In this document: positions 1-4,431 of the stretch, piece after piece | How positions within the stretch are numbered: the stretch's first letter is position 1 | How the letters are laid out: every line of letters starts with the position of its first letter | NCBI GenBank assembly: GCA_001871755.1 | Contig: MNXL01000167.1 | Location: forward strand, 1-5,802 | DNA length: 5,802 bases | DNA from: Anaerolineae bacterium CG2_30_64_16 | GTDB lineage: Bacteria > Chloroflexota > Anaerolineae > CG2-30-64-16 | Reading direction: 5' to 3' | The notes under the pieces: generated by a model | The model's database searches: none | The model's input: the letters and a program-made list of their open reading frames with translations, nothing else | Told to the model about the DNA's origin: nothing | Program-made: the position numbers and the translations under genes

Positions 1-1
1 C

Positions 2-559
2 GAGGTTCCCGCGATCATGACCCGCCTGGTCGCGCTGGCCGAGACAGCCACGGCCCAGGCGGGCCTGCCCGTGGTCGTCATGGACACCGCGCCGGCGGCC
101 GTGCTGGGCGCGTTGGACGACCCGGTCGTGGCCAATCAGCCTGACGCGTTGATCGCCAACGCGGGCAACTTTCACACACTGGCCTTCCAATATCGGGACG
201 GCCAGTTCGTGCGCCTGTTCGAGCATCACACGGGCTTGTTGAATCCCAGCAGTCTGGCTGGTTGGCTGCGGGCGTTGGCGGATGGCAGCATCAGTCACGA
301 GCGCGTTTTTGCCGATCACGGCCACGGCGCGCTGCAACTGGATGGTGCGCCGGTAGCGCTGGAATTCCTGGCCGTGACCGGGCCGCGGCAGGCCATGTTG
401 CGGGACGTCGGTCTGCCGGCCTATTTCGCGGTGCCGCATGGCGATCAGATGCTGGCCGGCTGTTTCGGGCTGCTGCGAGCCTGCGCCGACGTCGAGCCGG
501 CCTGGCGCGAACCGATCACCGCTGCGCTGGCGGGGCAGGCGGCGCGCGGGTTGTGGTGA
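2..559 (+). CDS. DUF1786-like protein, 3' part of gene (5' end outside window)
   Basis: The reading frame is open from the left edge, so the gene begins upstream. The ATG at 17 has no ribosome binding site and is probably an internal methionine in a ValProAlaIleMetThrArg context. About 185 C-terminal residues are visible. A block reading NAGNFHTLAFQYRDG, then FEHHTG, then FADHGHGAL (about residues 47-110 from the Met at 17) resembles my memory of the DUF1786 family, which is found in archaea and Chloroflexota. That family carries the old label 'putative pyruvate formate-lyase activating enzyme'. No radical-SAM CxxxCxxC cluster is visible here, so I would not use that name. The several conserved His/Gly motifs suggest a metal or nucleotide site, but the function is unknown. 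The gene stops 18 bp before the flavin-reductase gene and is probably co-transcribed with it. The coding call is secure; the family call is moderate. Confidence 0.72.
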   Translation, partial: EVPAIMTRLVALAETATAQAGLPVVVMDTAPAAVLGALDDPVVANQPDALIANAGNFHTLAFQYRDGQFVRLFEHHTGLLNPSSLAGWLRALADGSISHERVFADHGHGALQLDGAPVALEFLAVTGPRQAMLRDVGLPAYFAVPHGDQMLAGCFGLLRACADVEPAWREPITAALAGQAARGLW

Positions 560-577
560 AAGTAACTTGAGGTGCAA

Positions 578-1063
578 ATGGCTGCGAAAGATAGCATCAG
601 AGACGTTCTCCGCTCCTTCAATTATGGCCTGTTCGTGGTGGCCGCCAACGGCCCGGACGGCCCGCGCGCCGCGACCGTCAGTTGGGTGGGGCAGGTGTCG
701 CTCGACCCCCGGCTGATTTCGGTGGCGCTGCGCAAGGGGACGGCGATCCATGACGCGGTGCAGGCCAGTCGCCATTTGGTCCTGCACGTCGTTGGCGCCG
801 ACCAGCCCGAGTTTGCCCGCGCATTTTTTAAGGTTACTCAGTTTGGATCGGATGAGATTGCCGGCTATCACTTCACCAGCGGCCCGGTCGGGGCGCCGGT
901 GTTCGACGCGGCCGAAGCCTGGCTGGCGTGCGAGGTAGTCGAAGAGGTCGGCCAGAATGGGGATCACACCGTGTTCATCACCCAGGTGATCGAGGGTGAC
1001 GTGTGTGCCCCGCACATGTCCGCATTGGCGCTGCGCGATACGGCGTGGCACTATGGCGGTTAA
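578..1063 (+). CDS. Flavin reductase-like (FMN-binding split-barrel) protein, copy 1
   Basis: This 161-residue protein has the layout of the flavin reductase-like domain family. These proteins bind FMN or FAD in a split beta-barrel and use NAD(P)H to supply reduced flavin to partner oxygenases. Visible features are an N-terminal helix (DVLRSFNYGLFVV), the core block AATVSWVGQVSLDPRLISVALRK (residues 31-53) typical of the flavin-binding strands, and the Gly-Asp-His motif at 128-130 (NGDHTVFITQVIEG) that the family conserves near the nicotinamide site. The length is normal for a single-domain member. I chose ATG 578 over GTG 572 because TTGAGG at 567-572 then sits 5 nt upstream. It lies 18 bp after the DUF1786-like gene and is paralogous to the gene at 1500; both end in Trp-x-Tyr-Gly-Gly. 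The stop codon lies inside a direct repeat bordering a mobile-element cluster. The physiological partner is unknown, and the protein could be a pyridoxamine-oxidase-like flavoprotein instead. Confidence 0.88.
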   Translation: MAAKDSIRDVLRSFNYGLFVVAANGPDGPRAATVSWVGQVSLDPRLISVALRKGTAIHDAVQASRHLVLHVVGADQPEFARAFFKVTQFGSDEIAGYHFTSGPVGAPVFDAAEAWLACEVVEEVGQNGDHTVFITQVIEGDVCAPHMSALALRDTAWHYGG

Positions 1064-1080
1064 GACCCATACGGTTCAGT

Positions 1081-1197
1081 TATACTGAACGGAAATCAAA
1101 CGAGTGCATTGGAATCGAGGCTTTAGCCGGTTTTTGCGCTTGATTTTCGCCTAAAGGCTCGACTCCGTTTGCACTGCATCCATTTCCGTTCAGTATA
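1081..1197. mobile_element. 113-bp hairpin element with perfect terminal inverted repeats and TA flanks
   Basis: TATACTGAACGGAAAT (1081-1096) is matched by its exact reverse complement at 1182-1197. If the outermost TA on each side is a target duplication, the element is 1083-1195 with 14-bp perfect ends. TA duplication is the signature of IS630/Tc1-type transposition. The interior keeps pairing: AGTGCA at 1103-1108 pairs with TGCACT at 1170-1175 in the same register. Then 1111-1128 pairs with 1149-1166 in 15 of 18 positions. The whole unit would fold as one long hairpin around a T-rich loop. Confidence 0.62.
1111..1128 (+). repeat. Direct repeat GGAATCGAGGCTTTAGCC, copy 1
   Basis: This 18-bp sequence recurs exactly at 1205-1222. 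It is the left half of a palindromic core whose right half is the related GCCTAAAGGCTCGACTCC (1149-1166) and GCCTGAAGGCTCTACTCC (1387-1404, 16 of 18 identical). The shared core suggests that the 113-bp element and the outer element belong to related families. Confidence 0.75.
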
Positions 1198-1204
1198 GTG
1201 TGCC

Positions 1205-1222
1205 GGAATCGAGGCTTTAGCC
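1205..1222 (+). repeat. Direct repeat GGAATCGAGGCTTTAGCC, copy 2
   Basis: This is an exact second copy of the sequence at 1111-1128. Its last ten bases are the left copy of the direct repeat that flanks the 143-bp element, so this copy was probably split from its partner half (1387-1404) by that insertion. Confidence 0.75.
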
Positions 1223-1365
1223 TAATGCCACTAACTTTTCTCGCTAGCTGTGGCCGGTCTCCTGACCGAGCCACCGGAAGCCTCGCCGGGCCAGCCAAAT
1301 CGGATCGCCGGAGCGGGCTCGGTCAGGAGACCGGCCCGAGCGAGAGGCAAATGTTAGTGACATCA
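1223..1365. mobile_element. 143-bp palindromic element flanked by exact 10-bp direct repeats
   Basis: The ends are imperfect 13-bp inverted repeats: 1223-1235 pairs with 1353-1365 in 11 of 13 positions, including CACTAAC/GTTAGTG. In the same register lies a perfect 21-bp inverted repeat (1252-1272 with 1316-1336, beginning GGCCGGTCTCCTGACC), separated by a 43-nt GC-rich centre. Immediately outside the ends lies an exact direct repeat, GGCTTTAGCC, at 1213-1222 and 1366-1375, as expected for a target-site duplication. There is no coding content. Confidence 0.62.
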
Positions 1366-1486
1366 GGCTTTAGCCAGAGGCGCCCCGCCTGAAGGCTCTA
1401 CTCCAGGCTTATCTGAACCGTATTGCGGTTAGGACCGTCAACGAAACTCTCCGCTGAAGATCGCCAAATTGCCGATTCACAAGCAC

Positions 1487-1492
1487 AGGAGG
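1487..1492 (+). promoter_or_regulatory. Ribosome binding site AGGAGG fixing the start at 1500
   Basis: This is a near-consensus Shine-Dalgarno sequence 7 nt before ATG 1500. It lies outside the mini-element cluster, so translation signals of the second flavin-reductase gene were not altered by the insertions. Confidence 0.8.
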
Positions 1493-1499
1493 ATTGAGG

Positions 1500-2018
1500 A
1501 TGACACTAGACTCCCCAACGTCGCTCAGCGATGTGCGTAATGATGCTTTGCGGATGCTCTCCAACGGTCTCTATGTCCTGACCACCTGCGCGGGTGAGAC
1601 GCTGCACGCGGCCACCGTTTCGTGGGTCAGCCAGGTCTCTTTTCGCCCTCTCCTGGTGATGGTGGCGCTGCGTCGCAACTCCCATCTGGCGGATGCCGTG
1701 CGAACGGCGCGGCGGTTTGCCATCAACATCCTGGCCGCCGACCAGGAGATGATCGCCGAGAAGTTCTTTGAACACACCCAGGTCAGGGCTGACCAGGAGA
1801 CCCTGGCGGGTCACTCTTTTCGGCCCAGTCCGGCGCGCTGCCCTCTGTTGACCGATGCCCCGGCCTGGCTGGAATGCCGCTTTGCCTCTGAACCCGCCAC
1901 TCCCGGCGATCATTGCCTGATAGTGGGCGAGGTGACGGGGGCTGGAGTTCGTCGCAGAGAAGCGCCGCTGGTGCTTTGGAACACGCGGTGGACCTATGGT
2001 GGGGTGGGCGCGCCATGA
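1500..2018 (+). CDS. Flavin reductase-like (FMN-binding split-barrel) protein, copy 2
   Basis: This 172-residue protein is a paralogue of the product at 578-1063; I estimate roughly 40 percent identity by eye across the whole length. The flavin-binding block HAATVSWVSQVSFRPLLVMVALRR is at residues 36-59, the Gly-Asp-His motif at 136-138 (PGDHCLIVGEV), and the C terminus ends in Trp-Thr-Tyr-Gly-Gly plus a short tail. The likely activity is NAD(P)H-dependent flavin reduction or binding of a flavin cofactor for a partner oxygenase; the partner is not in the window. I chose ATG 1500 because AGGAGG at 1487-1492 lies 7 nt upstream; TTG 1494 would overlap the spacing. Its stop overlaps the start of the amidohydrolase gene (ATGA, 2015-2018), so the two are probably translationally coupled. 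It probably arose by tandem duplication with copy 1 and is now separated from it by the mini-element cluster. Confidence 0.9.
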   Translation: MTLDSPTSLSDVRNDALRMLSNGLYVLTTCAGETLHAATVSWVSQVSFRPLLVMVALRRNSHLADAVRTARRFAINILAADQEMIAEKFFEHTQVRADQETLAGHSFRPSPARCPLLTDAPAWLECRFASEPATPGDHCLIVGEVTGAGVRRREAPLVLWNTRWTYGGVGAP

Positions 2019-3202
2019 CCACGCCCGACTATCGTACGGAGGCGGAAGGACTGGCGGAGCAATTGGTGGCCTGGCGTCGGGATCTACATCAGCACCCGGA
2101 ATTGGGCTATCGTGAGACGCGGACGGCTGCCCTGGTGGCCCGTGTCCTGGCGGATTTGGGGTGCGAGGTGCGGCCCGGGGTCGGGCGCACCGGGGTGGTG
2201 GGCCTGCTGTCGGGGGGGCGGCCCGGTCCAGCGGTGATGCTGCGCGCCGACATGGATGCACTGCCCATCCAGGAGGAGAGTGAAGCCCCTTACGCGTCGC
2301 AGACGCCGGGGGTGATGCACGCTTGTGGGCACGATGGCCATGTCGCCATGCTGCTGGGCGCGGCGACTTTGTTGGCCCGCCACGCCGCGACGTTGCCCGG
2401 CCGGGTGCTGCTGCTGTTCCAGCCGGCCGAAGAAGGAGATGGCGGCGCGGCCGCGATGATCACCGACGGCGCGCTGGCCGATCCCGTCCCCGCCGCGGCT
2501 TTTGGGCTCCATCTCTGGAACAGTATGCCCCTGGGCCGCGTCTGCGCACAGGCTGGCCCCCTGATGGCCTCGGCCGACATCTTGCGCATTCACATCCGCG
2601 GTCGCGGCGGCCACGGCGCGCTGCCACATGAGGCGGTGGACGCCATCGCAGTCACCGGGCAGGTGCTGTCGGCGCTCCAAACGATCGTCAGCCGGAATGT
2701 GGATCCGCAGGAGGCCGCGGTGTTGACGATCGGCACGGTACGCGGGGGCGCCGCGTTCAACATCATTGCCGATCAGGTGGCGCTGGAGGGCACCATCCGC
2801 ACCTTTTCGGCCGCGGTGCGGGAAACGGTCCTGACCCGGTTGCGGGTGTTGTTGGACGGCATCACGGTGGGCATGGGCGCCAGCTACACGCTGGCGGTGC
2901 AGAGTGTCGCGCCCACGGTGGTGAACGATTCAACCGTCAGCGAGGTTGCGCGCGCGGCGGCCGTCCAGGTGGTGGGCAACACCGCCGTGGCCTGGTGTCC
3001 CCCAATGATGGTTTCGGAGGACTTTGCCGAATACCAGCGCTACGTGCCGGCGTGTTTCATGATGCTGGGCTCCGGCAATGTCGATCTGGGGTTGAACGTG
3101 GGGCATCACAACCCCCGTTTCGACTTCGACGAACGGGCGCTGCCCATCGGGGCGGCCCTGCTGGCAACCGCCGCGACCAGGTTCCTGGTGGAGTCCAAAT
3201 AG
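2015..3202 (+). CDS. M20D-family metallo-amidohydrolase (N-acyl amino acid / hippurate hydrolase type)
   Basis: This 395-residue protein has typical M20D length and hydrolyses amide bonds of N-acyl amino acids or similar conjugates at a two-metal site in the cytoplasm. The metal and catalytic signature is complete. It has RADMDALPI (77-85), MHACGHDGH (101-109, with Cys104 and His106) and FQPAEE (135-140, with Glu139 as general base and Glu140 as ligand). It also has His166 in GLHLWN, the dimerisation/lid-domain GRGGHGALPH (196-205) and SEDFAEY (334-340). The final ligand is His365 in HHNPRFDFDE (364-373). The Cys ligand and the HNPxFDFDE ending separate M20D (hippurate hydrolase, IAA-amino acid hydrolase, N-acetyldiaminopimelate deacetylase-like) from other M20 groups; exact substrate cannot be read. 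The start at 2015 overlaps the upstream stop as ATGA. An in-frame ATG at 1913 would add 34 residues lying inside the upstream gene and is unlikely. Confidence 0.95.
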   Translation: MTTPDYRTEAEGLAEQLVAWRRDLHQHPELGYRETRTAALVARVLADLGCEVRPGVGRTGVVGLLSGGRPGPAVMLRADMDALPIQEESEAPYASQTPGVMHACGHDGHVAMLLGAATLLARHAATLPGRVLLLFQPAEEGDGGAAAMITDGALADPVPAAAFGLHLWNSMPLGRVCAQAGPLMASADILRIHIRGRGGHGALPHEAVDAIAVTGQVLSALQTIVSRNVDPQEAAVLTIGTVRGGAAFNIIADQVALEGTIRTFSAAVRETVLTRLRVLLDGITVGMGASYTLAVQSVAPTVVNDSTVSEVARAAAVQVVGNTAVAWCPPMMVSEDFAEYQRYVPACFMMLGSGNVDLGLNVGHHNPRFDFDERALPIGAALLATAATRFLVESK

Positions 3203-3215
3203 GCGCCGCCTTTTT

Positions 3216-3243
3216 CGTCACTTGTCACTCGTTACTCGTCACA
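3216..3243 (+). repeat. Degenerate heptamer tandem repeat (about four units)
   Basis: The gap between the amidohydrolase and exporter genes contains four consecutive 7-mers: CGTCACT, TGTCACT, CGTTACT and CGTCACA. The consensus is YGTYACT. Short tandem heptamers of this kind are known in intergenic DNA of cyanobacteria, and I associate similar ones with Chloroflexota. Their role is unknown. Confidence 0.7.
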
Positions 3244-3258
3244 CCCATCAGGCCGCTC

Positions 3259-3921
3259 ATGACTCAACTGCTGCTCCTCTACGGCGCCTTCATGCTCATC
3301 AGCCTCTCCGGCGCGCTGTCACCGGGGCCGCTGACCGCGCTGGCCATCAGCGAAGGAGCCCGCGCCGGGCGCTGGGCCGGCGTTCGACTGGCGCTCGGTC
3401 ACGGGCTGATCGAGATCCCGCTGGTGTTCGGGATCGCGTATGGACTGGGCGTTTGGCTGCAGCAGCCGCTGGTGAGTGGGCTGGTAGGGCTGATGGGCGC
3501 CGTGGTGCTCCTCTGGATGGGCTACGGGCTGACTGTTGGCGCCTGGCAAGGCCGGTTGACGCTGACCGGTGCGTCGGCTGGCCCGGCGCCCGGCGTGGTC
3601 CGCTGGGGTCATGTGCCGGGCGGGATGATGGTCACCGTGGCCAACCCATACTGGTCCCTGTGGTGGGCGACGTTGGGGGCCGTGTATGTTGCCCGGGTCA
3701 TGTCGTTGGAGTTGGGCCCGCTGACGGTGGGCGGGCTCGCGTTTAGCCACTGGCTCACGGACCTGGTCTGGCTGAGCGGTTTGAGCCTGTTGATGGCCTC
3801 TGGCCGCGGGCTGTTCGGCGAGCGCGGCTACCGGGCCGTGCTGTTGGTTTGCGGCATATTCTTGCTGGCGTTCGGCCTCTATTTCGGCTGGACGGGATGG
3901 GGGCTCTTGTGGCATCGGTGA
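3259..3921 (+). CDS. LysE-family translocator (amino acid / metabolite exporter)
   Basis: This 220-residue integral membrane protein has about six hydrophobic segments: roughly 4-30, 46-68, 72-95, 122-147, 152-180 and 192-216. This matches the LysE/RhtB exporter fold, which expels amino acids or related small molecules using the proton or ion gradient. The first segment ends in the family signature Ser-Pro-Gly-Pro (21-24), followed by AISEGARAGRWAGVRLALGHGLIE. A second conserved spot is NPYWSLWW (129-136), equivalent to the NP motif in the fourth segment of the family. ATG 3259 is the first plausible start; the ribosome binding site is weak (ATCAGG at 3248-3253) and the frame upstream lies inside the amidohydrolase gene. 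The gene starts 56 bp after the amidohydrolase stop, so it may export a product of that enzyme, but substrate is unproven. Confidence 0.88.
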   Translation: MTQLLLLYGAFMLISLSGALSPGPLTALAISEGARAGRWAGVRLALGHGLIEIPLVFGIAYGLGVWLQQPLVSGLVGLMGAVVLLWMGYGLTVGAWQGRLTLTGASAGPAPGVVRWGHVPGGMMVTVANPYWSLWWATLGAVYVARVMSLELGPLTVGGLAFSHWLTDLVWLSGLSLLMASGRGLFGERGYRAVLLVCGIFLLAFGLYFGWTGWGLLWHR

Positions 3922-3946
3922 GTAGCGAGCAGCAAAGGAGCAGAAG

Positions 3947-4165
3947 ATGAAGCGCGTGTGCAAGCTGGTTTTGGGGATCGGGGCGGCGTTGGGACTGCTG
4001 GCGGCGATCAACGATCGCCTGCGCAAGAGCGTGGGACCCACGCCGCGGTCTGTCGATGGGGAACAGCGTTTCTATCAATGGCGGGAGGCGTATACTCGAC
4101 ACGGCTGTAGTGTGAGGTTTTCTTCACCTTGTCACCTCTTCGCCGTGTCACCTTGTCAGGTGTGA
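3947..4165 (+). CDS. Short membrane-anchored ORF, probable truncated alpha/beta-hydrolase N terminus
   Basis: This 72-residue ORF has a good ribosome binding site (AAAGGAG at 3934-3940, 6 nt before ATG). Residues 1-21 form a basic-hydrophobic signal anchor (MKRVCKLVLGIGAALGLLAAI). They are followed by NDRLRKSVGPTPRSVDGEQRFYQWREAYTRHG. This arrangement (anchor, Pro-rich linker, then Tyr-x-Trp-Arg ... Tyr-Thr-x-x-Gly) is how I remember membrane-anchored alpha/beta-hydrolases of Chloroflexota starting, just before the first core strand and oxyanion-hole motif. Here the similarity stops around residue 53, and the rest is translated octamer repeat DNA. The best reading is a decayed hydrolase that lost its catalytic domain, but a genuine small membrane protein is possible. 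The family link is from memory only. The gene lies 25 bp after the exporter. Confidence 0.5.
   Translation: MKRVCKLVLGIGAALGLLAAINDRLRKSVGPTPRSVDGEQRFYQWREAYTRHGCSVRFSSPCHLFAVSPCQV
4124..4163 (+). repeat. Degenerate octamer tandem repeat (five units)
   Basis: Five consecutive 8-mers can be read: TCACCTTG, TCACCTCT, TCGCCGTG, TCACCTTG and TCAGGTGT. The first and fourth are identical. The array runs into the 3' end of the short ORF at 3947-4165 and supplies its last residues and stop. It resembles the heptamer array at 3216-3243 in composition (both are rich in GTCAC) but has a different period. Confidence 0.65.
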
Positions 4166-4211
4166 TATCCAGCCGCGCGCCAGGGCGCCGTGAAAAGCAA
4201 GGGGGTCGGAT

Positions 4212-4240
4212 TTTACGTGACTGAGAAGTTTATGTATAAT
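4212..4240 (+). promoter_or_regulatory. Candidate sigma-70-type promoter for glutamate dehydrogenase
   Basis: A perfect -10 box TATAAT (4235-4240) is preceded by TTTACG (4212-4217, four of six matches to TTGACA) at the optimal 17-bp spacing. It stands in a locally AT-rich patch of otherwise GC-rich DNA. Transcription would begin near 4247 and give a leader of about 185 nt before the coding start at 4432. Confidence 0.6.
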
Positions 4241-4246
4241 CAAACT

Positions 4247-4431
4247 ATCTTGGGACGATGGCGACCCGGATGTGTCTTGCCGTCTGTCGCCCTGGGGTGG
4301 ATAGGCGGCTCTTTTATGGCTGCTGTCGTTCTGATCTGGCCAGTTGGATCCCGCGAGGTCCGGCCGGGTCAGCAAATAGGTTTCGTAGGTGCGAAAAAGA
4401 CTCGCAGAATCAACCATACAAGGAGTGTATT
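4247..4431 (+). promoter_or_regulatory. Hairpin-rich 5' leader of glutamate dehydrogenase, possible attenuator
   Basis: The leader contains two mutually exclusive pairings. GGCGAC (4260-4265) can pair perfectly with GTCGCC (4286-4291), or GTCGCC can pair with GGCGGC (4304-4309, one G-U). The second pairing is followed at once by TCTTTT (4310-4315), the layout of a terminator/antiterminator switch. Downstream is a long hairpin: 4331-4341 pairs with 4362-4372 (11 pairs, two G-U), continuing after a 4-nt bulge as 4346-4350 with 4357-4361. A small hairpin, TGCGA (4390-4394) with TCGCA (4402-4406), precedes the ribosome binding site. The pairings are seen in the sequence; a regulatory role is inference, since GC-rich leaders form hairpins by chance. 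I recognise no known riboswitch class. Confidence 0.35.
4420..4425 (+). promoter_or_regulatory. Ribosome binding site AAGGAG fixing the start at 4432
   Basis: This Shine-Dalgarno sequence lies 6 nt before ATG 4432. It settles the start of glutamate dehydrogenase against the in-frame upstream ATG at 4258, which has no good ribosome binding site and would add 58 residues unlike any part of the family. Confidence 0.8.

Larger units (their letters stand above)
1056..1436. mobile_element. Nested cluster of palindromic MITE-like elements
   Basis: This 381-bp stretch fills nearly all of the 436-bp gap between the two flavin-reductase genes and has no credible gene. It consists of inverted repeats that can be unpeeled in order. 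An outer element (1069-1423) has 11-bp terminal inverted repeats, ATACGGTTCAG at 1069-1079 and CTGAACCGTAT at 1413-1423. It is bordered by near-identical 12-bp direct repeats, GCGGTTAAGACC (1056-1067) and GCGGTTAGGACC (1425-1436). Inside it sit a 113-bp hairpin element and a 143-bp hairpin element. With both insertions and their duplicated bases removed, an 87-bp palindromic core remains. No transposase is encoded, so any mobility would depend on an enzyme acting in trans. The repeats are seen directly; the transposition history is inferred. Confidence 0.68.

Noticed and set aside
1194..1199. TATAGT as a -10 box driving the second flavin-reductase gene from within the mini-element
   Set aside because: No -35-like hexamer stands at 16-18 bp upstream and it lies about 300 bp from the start codon; the motif is part of the terminal inverted repeat.
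1080..1392. Small ORFs on both strands (1080-1298 minus, 1198-1392 plus) in the gap between the flavin-reductase genes
   Set aside because: They run through the inverted repeats and direct repeats of the mini-element cluster, have no ribosome binding site and no plausible protein character.
1111..1404. CRISPR-like repeats
   Set aside because: The 18-bp motif recurs but with irregular spacing, partial copies and inverted partners; there is no regular repeat-spacer pattern and no cas gene.
1506..2261. 251-residue minus-strand ORF
   Set aside because: It is a Pro/Arg/His-rich shadow of the flavin-reductase and amidohydrolase genes, typical of high-GC antisense frames.
3319..4041. 240-residue minus-strand ORF
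   Set aside because: It is a Gln/Arg/His/Pro-rich shadow opposite the LysE-family gene whose hydrophobic, motif-bearing frame is clearly the coding one.
4286..4315. T-box riboswitch suggested by GGGGTGG followed by GCGG and a T-run
   Set aside because: The full T-box core (GGGTGGNACCGCG) is not present, there is no recognisable specifier stem, and the downstream gene is not a tRNA-charging or typical T-box target gene.
4258..4431. In-frame 58-residue N-terminal extension of glutamate dehydrogenase
   Set aside because: ATG 4258 has no good ribosome binding site, the extension is Cys/Arg-rich and unlike the family, and ATG 4432 has a well-spaced AAGGAG.
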